Below, in pieces: positions 53,673 to 62,122 of a stretch of DNA of 64,000 nucleotides (positions within the stretch are counted from its first letter, which is position 1; every line of letters begins with the position of its first letter). The notes under the pieces were generated by a model. The model made no database searches. It saw only the letters and a list, made by a program, of their open reading frames with translations, and was not told where the DNA came from. Source of the DNA: Mucilaginibacter_A sp050955045 (lineage in GTDB: Bacteria > Bacteroidota > Bacteroidia > Sphingobacteriales > Sphingobacteriaceae); assembly GCA_050955045.1 (NCBI GenBank), contig JBPBQV010000002.1, positions 124,001-188,000 on the forward strand, given 5' to 3'. The position numbers and the translations under genes are program-made.

Positions 53673-53980
53673 GCTTAAAGAGTATTAACAAAAATTTAAT
53701 ATAACCAAAAAGTAGTATAATTTTAATGTTTACGAAATTTATTTACAATAGTTGTATAAATGTTAACAAAATAGATAAATTACTGATTATTAAGATTATA
53801 AATCTATTTATAGAAAGATCAGGGGTGAATTCTTTGTATTTTAAATTAATCTGCAAGTAATATTATTCTTAACAAAGCAATATATTTAAAAGAAATTATA
53901 AGTCTGTTTTAAGAAGTGGTCTTAGAATTGTTTAGATGTGAACAGGAACATTTTGAAAATATACTGTAAAACATTGAACA
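53673..53980. other. Intergenic leader upstream of sigma factor
   Basis: A 308-base very AT-rich region. It must contain the promoter of the ECF sigma gene, but I see no confident promoter, repeat or RNA. Confidence 0.55.
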
Positions 53981-54520
53981 ATGACAAAAATTGAATTTAA
54001 CACCATGGTATTGCGTCAGGCTACTTCTTTAAGGTCTTATGCACTTCATTTCACACACGATGCAGATGATGCAAATGATCTGGTACAAGATACAATGCTT
54101 AAAGCAATTACCTACTACAATAAGTTTAAAGAAGGTACTAATTTGAAAGGATGGTTATATACCATTATGAAAAACACCTTTATTAACAATTATCGCCGTT
54201 TTGTTAAAATGAGTACGTTTGTTACTAAATCTGAAGAAATATCTTCTGCGAACCTGGTATTTAGTTCAACAAAAAATCAAGGTGAAGCCAAATTCATCAT
54301 GGATGACATTAAAAGATCATTAGACAAATTGCCTGGTGAGTATTATGTTCCTTTTACGATGTATTTTGAAGGACATAAATATCACGAAATAGCTGATCAT
54401 TTAGCTATACCAATCGGAACAGTTAAAACACGGATTCACGTTGCCCGTAAGTTGTTAAAGAAAAATTTAAAGTCTTACGATAATGGCATTAAAAAACCAG
54501 TTTACGCTGTAGAAGACTAA
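53981..54520 (+). CDS. RNA polymerase sigma factor, ECF/sigma-70 family
   Basis: 179 residues. Region 2 at about 10-75 (SLRSYALHFTHDADDANDLVQDTMLKA, then GWLYTIMKNTFINNYRR) and region 4 at about 110-165 (LDKLPGEYYVPFTMYFEGHKYHEIADHLAIPIGTVKTRIHVAR). No anti-sigma gene is adjacent. It sits next to the carotenoid genes, and in other bacteria ECF factors switch on carotenogenesis, so control of crtI/crtB is possible but unproven. Confidence 0.92.
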   Translation: MTKIEFNTMVLRQATSLRSYALHFTHDADDANDLVQDTMLKAITYYNKFKEGTNLKGWLYTIMKNTFINNYRRFVKMSTFVTKSEEISSANLVFSSTKNQGEAKFIMDDIKRSLDKLPGEYYVPFTMYFEGHKYHEIADHLAIPIGTVKTRIHVARKLLKKNLKSYDNGIKKPVYAVED

Positions 54521-54557
54521 TTATAAAAGTTCAATTTTTTACTTGATATATAATAAG

Positions 54558-54584
54558 AAAAGCCCGATAAGTTCGGGCTTTTTT
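54558..54584. terminator. Bidirectional terminator, sigma factor / crtI
   Basis: AAAAGCCCGA (54558-54567) pairs with TCGGGCTTTT; six T follow on plus. Lies between convergent stops. Confidence 0.9.
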
Positions 54585-54599
54585 AGTTTAGAACTTATT

Positions 54600-56090
54600 T
54601 TATACTGTTTCTTTTACCAGTAATTTTATAGCTTCCTGTGCAGCAACTTGTCCGGAAATTAGCGATGGCGGCACACCTGGGCCAGGAACGGTTAGCTGAC
54701 CGGTAAACAATAAATTTTTTATCTTTTTAGATTTCATAGCTGGTTTAAAAAATGCAGTCTGGCTTAAAGTATTTGCTAAACCATAAGCATTGCCTTTAAA
54801 CGAATGATAATCTTCAATAAAATCTTGGTGCGCATAACTTCTTTTTACTACAATCGCATCTTTAATTTGCTGCCCGGTTATTTTTTCAAAACGATCTAAC
54901 ATTAAATCAAAATAATGTTCGCGCGTAGTTTCATCATCTTTTAAATCCGGAGCCACAGGCATTAAAAAAAACAAATTTTCGCAGCCTTCCGGCGCAACAC
55001 CATCATCTGTTTTGGAAGTGCAGGAAACATAAAATAAAGGTTTTTGCGGCCATTTCGGCTTGGTGTAAATCTCTTCGGCATGTAACTCAAAATCCTCATC
55101 AAAAAATAAATTATGATGTTGGATGCCGTCCACTTTTTTATTCAAACCTATATAAAATACCAGACTGGAAGGCGACATGGTTCGGGAGTTCCAGTATTTC
55201 TCATTATAATTCTGGTCTTGCTTATTTAACAAAGCCTGATCCACATGCTCATAATCAGCACCGGCAATTACAAAATCAGCATTTATAACTCCCTGATTAG
55301 TAATTAAATATTTTACTTTACCGTTCTCAGTTTCGATTTTCAGCACCTCGTGGTTTAGTTTGATTGCTACGCCTTGTTCTTGTGCTGTTTTTACCATTGC
55401 TTTTACGATTTCGTGCATTCCGCCCATTGGATACCAGGTTCCTAAAGCCAAATCAGCATAATTCATCATGCTGTACATCGCTGGCGTATTTTGCGGCGTT
55501 GCACCTAAAAATAAAACTGGAAATTCCAGTAGTTTAATCAGTTTTGGATTTTTAAAATACTTGCGCACATGTTTACTCATGCTGGTTAGCATTTGTATGC
55601 GGAAACTTGCTGCAATCAACCTAAAATCAATAAACTCTGTAATAGAATGCGATGGACGGAAAACGTATTCGCCCATCCCAACTTTATATTTATAAGCAGC
55701 CTGTTTTAAAAACTCACGTAAATTTTTACTACTACCAGGTTCTTCCTGTTCAAAAAGCTGTTCTAATTTTTCCATGGAAGCAGGAACTTCCATTATATCG
55801 TCTTTTCCAAAATAAATCTGATAACCCGGATCTAATCTTTTCAAATCATAAAAATCAGCAGTTTTTTTATCGAACAAAGCGAAATAATTATCAAAAATAT
55901 CCGGCATCCAGTACCAGCTTGGCCCCATATCAAATGTAAAACCATCTTTTTCCCACAAACGCGCACGTCCGCCAGCCTGATCATTTTTTTCTAAAATTGT
56001 AACCTGATAACCTGCTTTTGCTAAAACCGAAGCAGCCGATAATCCGGCAAAGCCAGAACCAATAACCACAATATGCTGATTTTTATTCAT
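54600..56090 (-). CDS. crtI: Phytoene desaturase CrtI
   Basis: FAD enzyme converting phytoene to lycopene in sequential desaturations. 496 residues from Met at 56090 (MNKNQHIVVIGSGFAGLSAA); an upstream in-frame start at 56117 would add nine residues before the FAD motif. GSGFAGLSAASVLAKAGYQV, DMGPSWYWMPDIFD and the C-terminal LFTGQLTVPGPGVPPSLISG are CrtI signatures. Divergent from crtB, sharing a 99-base promoter region. Confidence 0.93.
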   Translation of the reverse strand: MNKNQHIVVIGSGFAGLSAASVLAKAGYQVTILEKNDQAGGRARLWEKDGFTFDMGPSWYWMPDIFDNYFALFDKKTADFYDLKRLDPGYQIYFGKDDIMEVPASMEKLEQLFEQEEPGSSKNLREFLKQAAYKYKVGMGEYVFRPSHSITEFIDFRLIAASFRIQMLTSMSKHVRKYFKNPKLIKLLEFPVLFLGATPQNTPAMYSMMNYADLALGTWYPMGGMHEIVKAMVKTAQEQGVAIKLNHEVLKIETENGKVKYLITNQGVINADFVIAGADYEHVDQALLNKQDQNYNEKYWNSRTMSPSSLVFYIGLNKKVDGIQHHNLFFDEDFELHAEEIYTKPKWPQKPLFYVSCTSKTDDGVAPEGCENLFFLMPVAPDLKDDETTREHYFDLMLDRFEKITGQQIKDAIVVKRSYAHQDFIEDYHSFKGNAYGLANTLSQTAFFKPAMKSKKIKNLLFTGQLTVPGPGVPPSLISGQVAAQEAIKLLVKETV

Positions 56091-56189
56091 CTCAAAACAT
56101 AAGTTTGGTTGTAACATTTTGTTTCAACACCAATGTAAAGAAACAAAAGCAGCCAGTTCTTTGTACACTTAATTATAGCCGCTAACCCA

Positions 56190-57026
56190 ATGAACCTTTA
56201 CAACGAAACTTGTTTCGAGTGCAGTAAAATTATCACCAATAAATACAGTACTTCTTTTAGCAAAGGAATTAAAACCTTTGCTAAACGGTTTCGCTATCCC
56301 ATTTATGCGGTTTATGGTTTCGTGCGTTATGCAGATGAAATTGTAGATACTTTTCACGGTTTTAACAAAACGCAATTAATTGCCGAGTTTAGAGCCGTAA
56401 CATTTGAATCGATTGAACGCAAAATCAGCTTAAATCCTGTTCTGCAATCTTTTCAGGAAGTGGTTAACACGTATCAAATCAACCTTCATTTAATTGATGC
56501 GTTTTTGAAATCCATGGAAATGGATTTAGAAAATACGAGTTATAATGATGACGGCTACAAAACTTATATTTATGGTTCTGCGGAAGTTGTTGGTTTGATG
56601 TGCTTAAAAATTTTTTGTGAAGATGATGAGCAACTGTACAACCTTTTGGTTCCAAAAGCAAGAAGTTTAGGCGCAGCTTTTCAAAAAATCAATTTTTTAA
56701 GAGATATTAAATCTGATTTTGAAGAACGTGGCCGCACGTATTTCCCGGCAATTGATTTTAATAAATTTAATGAGCAGGAAAAAAAGCTGATCGAAACCGA
56801 TATTAAAAAGGATTTTGATGATGCGCTGGAAGGTATTTTACAACTGCCGGACGGCGCACAGTTAGGCGTTTACATTGCATACGTTTATTATCTGGAACTT
56901 TTTAAAAAAATTAAAGAAACGCCTGCCGAAATAATTATGCAGAAACGTATCCGGGTTTCCGACAGCCAAAAAATGCTGTTGTATTTTCAGGCATATTTGC
57001 AGCAAAAACTGAAAGTAATTGCATGA
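56190..57026 (+). CDS. crtB: Phytoene synthase CrtB
   Basis: Joins two GGPP molecules into phytoene. The 278-residue protein shows VYGFVRYADEIVDTF (first Asp-rich site) and LGAAFQKINFLRDIKSDFEERGRTYFP (second). Its stop overlaps the next gene start (ATGA), so it heads a coupled four-gene operon. Confidence 0.94.
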   Translation: MNLYNETCFECSKIITNKYSTSFSKGIKTFAKRFRYPIYAVYGFVRYADEIVDTFHGFNKTQLIAEFRAVTFESIERKISLNPVLQSFQEVVNTYQINLHLIDAFLKSMEMDLENTSYNDDGYKTYIYGSAEVVGLMCLKIFCEDDEQLYNLLVPKARSLGAAFQKINFLRDIKSDFEERGRTYFPAIDFNKFNEQEKKLIETDIKKDFDDALEGILQLPDGAQLGVYIAYVYYLELFKKIKETPAEIIMQKRIRVSDSQKMLLYFQAYLQQKLKVIA

Positions 57027-57568
57027 AAAACCTCCTTCTGCTGTTGCTCTTTTCGTTGGATTGTACAACTAATTCTTTTTCAATTGTAACGCCAAAACCT
57101 GATGTTTCACAGATTAGAAAGCAAATGCTAAGGGCAATTAACAATTCTAAAGTAACAGATTCTCTATACAACAATTTAAAAATTACCAGCAAAAAAACAC
57201 CTTTAATAACTGCTTATTTTGGTGCTTTGGAAGCATTAAAAGCGAAAGACAGTTGGAATCCGTACAATAAAGTTAAGTTTCTTAATCGATCAAATACAAC
57301 AGTAAATCAAGCAGTAAATTCAAGTCCAAATGATTTTGAAATCCGTTTCATTCGTTTTTCCATTCAACTTAATTTACCCAAATTTTTAGGTTTGAGTAAA
57401 GATTTGCAAGCTGATAAAAATCAGATTTTACAGCAATTAAAACAAAAACATTATGGTTCGGCAGACAAGCTTTTTGTACAAAATATCATTAAGTTTATGG
57501 TAGATTCTAAACAATGTACAGCGCAAGAAATAGCTTTTTTGCATGAACAATCAGCTCAGTTAAAGTGA
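57023..57568 (+). CDS. Unknown exported protein in carotenoid operon
   Basis: 181 residues with a signal peptide (MKNLLLLLLFSLDCTTNSFS) and a helical remainder: SQIRKQMLRAINNSKVTDSLYNNL, ITAYFGALEALKAKDSWNPYNKVKFL, FEIRFIRFSIQLNLPKFLG. Not recognised. Overlaps at both ends (ATGA with crtB, GTGA with the cyclase) imply that it is made together with the carotenoid enzymes. It could be a periplasmic accessory or an unrelated passenger. Confidence 0.82.
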   Translation: MKNLLLLLLFSLDCTTNSFSIVTPKPDVSQIRKQMLRAINNSKVTDSLYNNLKITSKKTPLITAYFGALEALKAKDSWNPYNKVKFLNRSNTTVNQAVNSSPNDFEIRFIRFSIQLNLPKFLGLSKDLQADKNQILQQLKQKHYGSADKLFVQNIIKFMVDSKQCTAQEIAFLHEQSAQLK

Positions 57569-58257
57569 AATATGCTTATCTGCTCATTAATTTTCTGAGC
57601 GTTATTTTTCCGATTTTACTGTCTTTCGATAAACGCGTACAATTTTATAAAAGCTGGAAAAATATCTGGCTAGGTTTACTGTTTACCGGAATGCTGTTTT
57701 TAGCCTGGGATATTTTTTTTACGGTAAAAGGAGTATGGTCATTCAACCCAAATTATATTTTAGGAATTACTTTTTTCAGGCTTCCTATTGAAGAAATTTT
57801 ATTCTTTTTAACGATTCCTTTTTCGTGTATTTTCATTTATGAATGCCTGAACTACTACGTAAAATGGCAGATTCCGGATCGAATTATCAAAATTATAACT
57901 ACTTTGTTGATAATAACTTCAGTAGTAATCCTAATATTTTTTTATGATCGGCTTTACACATTAATCAACTTCGGAACACTATTTTTTATGCTTCTTTTAC
58001 TGGTATATTTTTTAAAAGTAAAATGGATGAACCGCTTTTTTCTGGCTTATTTGGTTTCACTGATTCCGTTTTATTTGGTGAATGGAATTCTCACTTCAAT
58101 CCCAATTGTAAGTTATAATAATGCTGAGAATCTGGCGGTAAGAGTTGGAACGATTCCGGTAGAAGATCATTTCTACCTGATGTCTTTACTGTTAATGAAT
58201 GTTGCTTTTTTTGAATATTACCGACAACGGAATGCTTCTTTTATCAGCATAAAATGA
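57565..58257 (+). CDS. Lycopene cyclase, CrtYcd-type
   Basis: Six- to seven-TM lycopene cyclase of the fused heterodimeric kind, 230 residues, converting lycopene to beta-carotene. Two related motifs are present, FFRLPIEEILFFLTIPF near 72-88 and GTIPVEDHFYLMSLLL near 196-211, one per half, supporting duplication and fusion. GTG start overlapping the previous stop. Two repeat copies lie within the gene in different frames. Confidence 0.88.
   Translation: MKYAYLLINFLSVIFPILLSFDKRVQFYKSWKNIWLGLLFTGMLFLAWDIFFTVKGVWSFNPNYILGITFFRLPIEEILFFLTIPFSCIFIYECLNYYVKWQIPDRIIKIITTLLIITSVVILIFFYDRLYTLINFGTLFFMLLLLVYFLKVKWMNRFFLAYLVSLIPFYLVNGILTSIPIVSYNNAENLAVRVGTIPVEDHFYLMSLLLMNVAFFEYYRQRNASFISIK
57988..58001 (+). 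repeat. Repeat copy inside lycopene cyclase gene
   Basis: ATGCTTCTTTTACT, first 12 bases match, read as MLLLL. Confidence 0.7.
58232..58245 (+). repeat. 14-base repeat, exact copy at end of cyclase gene
   Basis: ATGCTTCTTTTATC, read as (A)AT-GCT-TCT-TTT-ATC, NASFI, six codons before the stop; followed by AGCATAAAA. Confidence 0.92.
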
Positions 58258-58493
58258 GTGAGCTGCCGGTTTATACTAAAAACCAACTTGCCTTACGCAA
58301 CGGGCAAGACAAGCCAGAGATTTGGGTGGCTTATCAAAATTTGATTTATGACGTAACCGAAAGCCGCCTGTGGAAAAACGGCAAGCATTACGAACATTGG
58401 GCTGGTCAGGATTTAACCAAAGAACTGATTGATGCACCGCATGTAGATACTGTTTTTAGCAGATTTAAATTGATAGGATCGCTAAAAATTTAA
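58254..58493 (+). CDS. Cytochrome b5-like heme-binding domain protein
   Basis: 79 residues resembling a minimal cytochrome b5 domain: VYTKNQLALRNGQDKPEIWVAYQNLIYDVTESRLWKNGKHYEHWAGQDLTKELIDAPH. Candidate axial histidines are in HYEHW and APH; the usual HPGG is replaced. No TM or signal, so cytosolic. It overlaps the cyclase stop by 4 bases. An electron-carrier role for a carotenoid oxygenase such as CrtZ would be plausible but is inference. The stop overlaps the convergent kinase stop. Confidence 0.8.
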   Translation: MSELPVYTKNQLALRNGQDKPEIWVAYQNLIYDVTESRLWKNGKHYEHWAGQDLTKELIDAPHVDTVFSRFKLIGSLKI

Positions 58494-59407
58494 AGCTTGA
58501 AATTACTTAATTGTACAAATTCCTGCACTCTTGCCGTAATTTCCTCCTCCGTTAAGTTTCTCAGTTTTTCTGTGCCAAATTCTTCTACACAAAACGAAGC
58601 TAAAGCCGAACCGAAAATGATAGCATTTTTCATGTTGGCAAAATTCACTGTTCCTACTTTGGCCAGATAACCAATAAATCCGCCTGCAAAAGTATCGCCT
58701 GCACCTGTAGGATCAAAAACATCGGCCAAAGGCAAAGCTGGAGCCGAAAAGATTTGATTCTCACCGAAAAGCAATGCACCATGCTCACCTTTTTTTATAA
58801 TTAGGTATTTTGGTCCCATTTGTAAAATTTTATTTGCTGCTTTTACTAAAGAATATTCTCCGGAGAGCTGGCGCGCTTCTGCATCATTAATCGTTAAAAC
58901 GTCAACCATTTTGATGGTAGCCAGAAGATCATCCAGCGCAATATCCATCCAAAAGTTCATTGTATCCAAAACAATTAGTTTCGGGCGATTAGTTAACCTT
59001 TCGATTACGGTTTGCTGTACTTTAGGCGTTAAGTTTCCTAAAAGCAAGTATTCGCAATCCTGATATGAAGTTGGAATAATCGGATCAAAATCAGCCAGCA
59101 CGTTTAATTCTGTAATTAAAGTATCGCGGCTGTTCATATCGCTATGATATTTTCCAGACCAAAAAAAAGATTTTTCACCTTTTTTTATCTGCAATCCGTC
59201 TACATCAATCCTCCGGCTTTCTAAAAAATCGATTTCAGATTTCGGAAAATCATCGCCCACAACAGCCACAATTTTTACCTGATTGTAAAAATATGAAGCC
59301 GCTAAACTGGCGAAAGTAGCCGCACCCCCAACAATTTTATCTGTTTTGCCAAAAGGCGTTTCAATTGCATCAAAAGCAACCGTACCAATCACAACTAAGC
59401 TCATCAA
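58490..59407 (-). CDS. PfkB-family carbohydrate kinase
   Basis: 305 residues of the ribokinase/PfkB fold. IVGGAATFASLAASYFYNQV near 25-44 is the N-terminal signature; DVFDPTGAGDTFAGGFIGYLA near 230-250 is the ATP-binding/catalytic signature with base Asp in GAGD. The substrate (a sugar or nucleoside) cannot be read from sequence. Confidence 0.9.
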   Translation of the reverse strand: MMSLVVIGTVAFDAIETPFGKTDKIVGGAATFASLAASYFYNQVKIVAVVGDDFPKSEIDFLESRRIDVDGLQIKKGEKSFFWSGKYHSDMNSRDTLITELNVLADFDPIIPTSYQDCEYLLLGNLTPKVQQTVIERLTNRPKLIVLDTMNFWMDIALDDLLATIKMVDVLTINDAEARQLSGEYSLVKAANKILQMGPKYLIIKKGEHGALLFGENQIFSAPALPLADVFDPTGAGDTFAGGFIGYLAKVGTVNFANMKNAIIFGSALASFCVEEFGTEKLRNLTEEEITARVQEFVQLSNFKL

Positions 59408-59435
59408 AAAATATTTTAAAATAATTTGAGCAAAT

Positions 59436-59467
59436 ATTGTGATTTTAGGTCAGAAATTATACTTTTG
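59436..59467 (+). promoter_or_regulatory. Promoter of tRNA-Asn
   Basis: ATTG (59436-59439), 20-base spacer, TACTTTTG (59460-59467): good match to TTTG-N19/20-TAnnTTTG, 24 bases before the tRNA. Confidence 0.75.
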
Positions 59468-59491
59468 CACCACTCTAACAAATAGTAGCAT

Positions 59492-59565
59492 TCCCGAATA
59501 GCTCAGCTGGTTAGAGCATCTGACTGTTAATCAGAGGGTCGCTGGTTCGAGCCCAGCTTCGGGAG
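59492..59565 (+). tRNA. tRNA-Asn (GTT anticodon)
   Basis: 74 bases with a complete cloverleaf: acceptor TCCCGAA/TTCGGGA, D-arm GCTCAGCTGGTTAGAGC, anticodon arm TCTGA-CTGTTAA-TCAGA with GTT at 59526-59528, T-arm with GGTTCGAGCC. Discriminator G at 59565; CCA is not encoded. Confidence 0.97.
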
Positions 59566-59584
59566 CTTGAAAATCAAGCAATTA

Positions 59585-59612
59585 GCCTCACTCTTTAGAG
59601 TGAGGCTTTTTT
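59585..59612 (+). terminator. Terminator after tRNA-Asn
   Basis: GCCTCACTC (59585-59593) pairs perfectly with GAGTGAGGC (59598-59606), loop TTTA, then six T. Confidence 0.93.
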
Positions 59613-59851
59613 ATTTGCATGAAATTCGTACAAAGATTATAGATTGTATTTTGGCTTCTTGTACCAATTAATTTTTTTCATTATCGAATTTGTATTCAAA
59701 AACAATCATATGGTATGGTTAATGCCAATACAAGAGACACCAGGGATTTGTGTGTGAAGTTCCAGAACATGTCTGACACACTATCAAAATATCCATCAGC
59801 TACTTAACTTTTCCTTCTCTGCTTCTTCTCAAAGAACCAACGATACAATGA
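59613..59851. other. Non-coding stretch before corA remnant
   Basis: About 240 bases without an ORF or repeat copy. It may contain the rest of a decayed corA gene, but no coding similarity could be made out upstream of 59852. Confidence 0.5.
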
Positions 59852-59965
59852 TTTGAATTTATGCCAGAATTAAAATGGAAAATGAGCTATCCTGCAGTCA
59901 TGATTATTATGACGTTAATGACACTGATGATCTACCTATGGTTATAAAGAAAAAAGTGGTTGTAA
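59852..59965 (+). pseudogene. corA: C-terminal remnant of a CorA magnesium transporter
   Basis: Translation reads FEFMPELKWKMSYPAVM, a hydrophobic segment, then YLWL, a TAA at 59945-59947, and in frame RKKWL and a second stop at 59963. CorA proteins end with ...MNFEFMPELKW..., a TM helix and K/R-K-W-L, so this is the last 37 codons of corA with one internal stop; the codon before FEF is also TGA. No upstream corA coding region remains. Confidence 0.8.
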
Positions 59966-59974
59966 TTTTCAGCT

Positions 59975-61222
59975 TTAACCAGCTGTTTTAGGCAGTAATC
60001 TTTTTGCCAGCTTTTCAATGGAAAGCCCCTGAACAACAATGGAAAATATCACGATGATATAAGTAATCAGCACCCAATTGTTCCGATGCATGGTTTCTGG
60101 TATGGATAACGCCAGAGCAACTGAAATTCCACCTCTTAAACCGCCCCAAGTTAATATGGTAATATCATTCTTCTCCAGCTTTATCCAGGAGCGAAAAACC
60201 TGGATTGGAAGAAATATGGAGATGTATCGCGATAATAAAACGAGCAGGATCAGGATACAGCCAATAATTACAATAATTGGATCTATTTTTAGTTTCAGCA
60301 TTTCAAAACCGATCAGCATAAAAAGGACGGCATTGAAAATTTCATCAATTAAATCCCAAAATTTACCTAGGTAATCTCTTGATATTTCCGAAAGTGCTGA
60401 TGCTCTTGCTGTGTTTCCAATCAATATCCCTGTTACCACCATTGCAAGCGGCGCTGATACATGGATTGCATTTGCCAAAGAATAACCACACATTACTACT
60501 GCCAGCGTAATTAATACTTCTACGCGGTAATTATCGATAGATTTTAACATTAAATAACTCGCATAGCCAAGCACTGCTCCAAACAAAAGGCCGCCAACGG
60601 CTTCCTGTAAAAACAGCAAGCCTACTCCCGAAACTGAAAGACCAGCCGTGCCGGTGTTGGCTATTTCTAAAATGGTCAAAAAAACTACTACAGCTACACC
60701 ATCGTTAAAGAGCGATTCGCCGGCTATTTTTAATTCCAGCGATTCTGGTATTCCAGCTTCTTTCAAAATACCTAATACCGCAATTGGATCTGTTGGCGAG
60801 ATCAGCGCTCCAAATAACAGACAGTGAATAAAAGAAACACTGATATTAAAAAAGCCTAGTAGATAGTAAGTCATTCCACCAACAATAAGAGTAGAAGTTA
60901 AGGTGCCTACCGTAGCCAATACTAATACCGGCAACAGCTCCTTTTTGAGTTTATGAAAGTTTATATGGATAGCGCCAGCAAACAGTAGGAAACTCAGCAT
61001 AATTTGCATCAGTACCAATTCAAAATCAATACTGTAAGCTACGTGTAAGGCTTTTGAAGATAGCCAAGGAACGTATTTGCCAAAAGCAACTAACAGCAGG
61101 GAAGATGCGAGCGCCAATACCATAATCCCAATGGTTGAAGGCCACTTAATAAACCTGTCATTAATATAGGCAAATACCATGGTTAAAAATATGAGCACAG
61201 AGATGATGTGGTAAGTTTCCAT
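59975..61222 (-). CDS. Cation:proton antiporter (NhaP/CPA1 type)
   Basis: 415 residues with about 12 TM helices. Core motifs: CLLFGALISPTDPIAVLGILKEAG near 134-157, ESLFNDGVAVVVFLTIL near 168-184 and LTWGGLRGGISVALALSIP near 355-373, as in CPA1 sodium/proton exchangers. There is no large cytoplasmic tail. Ion selectivity is not readable. It lies just past the corA remnant on the opposite strand. Confidence 0.92.
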   Translation of the reverse strand: METYHIISVLIFLTMVFAYINDRFIKWPSTIGIMVLALASSLLLVAFGKYVPWLSSKALHVAYSIDFELVLMQIMLSFLLFAGAIHINFHKLKKELLPVLVLATVGTLTSTLIVGGMTYYLLGFFNISVSFIHCLLFGALISPTDPIAVLGILKEAGIPESLELKIAGESLFNDGVAVVVFLTILEIANTGTAGLSVSGVGLLFLQEAVGGLLFGAVLGYASYLMLKSIDNYRVEVLITLAVVMCGYSLANAIHVSAPLAMVVTGILIGNTARASALSEISRDYLGKFWDLIDEIFNAVLFMLIGFEMLKLKIDPIIVIIGCILILLVLLSRYISIFLPIQVFRSWIKLEKNDITILTWGGLRGGISVALALSIPETMHRNNWVLITYIIVIFSIVVQGLSIEKLAKRLLPKTAG

Positions 61223-61487
61223 TAAAAGAGGTTCGATATTAGATTTACTTAATGATTTTACAAACAGAAAAGTTTGCAGAACAACTACAGCATATTGATA
61301 TAATTAATCGAACCAGCCTTAAAAAACCAAATTTTAATCAGACACTTTTACCAGACCGAGGGTTTCGAAAGTGGATGATATGTTGTTTAATTCAAACGTT
61401 TTTTTAATTTTCAGGTAATAATTATATCACTTTAGATTACAAAATTGCTTAACCGGCTAATTTTCTTCCACCTAATAATATCTCCTA

Positions 61488-61919
61488 GTGAATTTGATTT
61501 TACGTGCTAACAAAACCCTAATTTTATCATCCCTGGCATTTCTTTTAACCTTTTCTTTAAGCTCCTGCTCAAAGAAACTTACCTTTGTTACCTCTACCGT
61601 TGTTCCTGCTGCTGAAGGTTCGGCGAAGATTAAAAAAGATGACAACAAGAATAAAGTTGTTGAAGTAAAAGTTATACATCTTACCAACCCTTCCAGGCTC
61701 CAGCCTGCAAAAAAGACCTATGTAGTTTGGATGGTGACTGAAAATAATGGAACTAAAAATATTGGACAATTGCAAAGTAACAGCGGCCTGTTTTCAAGTA
61801 CGCTAAAAGGAGAGCTAACAACGGTTACTCCTTATAATCCCAAAAAAATATTTATTACAGCAGAGGATGATGCCGCTATACAGTTTCCCGGAACGCAGGT
61901 AGTTCTTACTACACCATAA
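61488..61919 (+). CDS. Unknown lipoprotein
   Basis: 143 residues from GTG at 61488. Lipobox LSSC (cysteine near 27) after a hydrophobic run; SKKLTFVTSTVVPAAEGSAKIKKDDNKN follows, then a beta-rich domain (VVEVKVIHLTNPSRLQPAKKTYVVWMVTENNG; KIFITAEDDAAIQFPGTQVVLTT) resembling anti-sigma-K-type or immunoglobulin-like folds. Located in the periplasm. Function not recognised. Confidence 0.8.
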   Translation: MNLILRANKTLILSSLAFLLTFSLSSCSKKLTFVTSTVVPAAEGSAKIKKDDNKNKVVEVKVIHLTNPSRLQPAKKTYVVWMVTENNGTKNIGQLQSNSGLFSSTLKGELTTVTPYNPKKIFITAEDDAAIQFPGTQVVLTTP

Positions 61920-61959
61920 TTACTTAGCACCTGTTAAAAATTATTTGGTTTGTTTTTGC

Positions 61960-62053
61960 ATGCTTCTTTTATCGCCTGAAATTAGTAAAGTTGACTTTTA
62001 CCTACCCAACTATCTATTTTTAAAAACGAAAATTTACGGCATAAAAGAAGCAT
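61960..62053. repeat. Exact copy and inverted near copy
   Basis: ATGCTTCTTTTATC (61960-61973) and CATAAAAGAAGCAT (62040-62053, one mismatch) face each other in the gap before mscS, 66 bases apart. Confidence 0.92.
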
Positions 62054-62122
62054 TAACATTTCCACAATAAAAAATTAAACAAGCTTTTACAACAGCTAAT
62101 AATTTAGCTAATCTTTTAAAAA

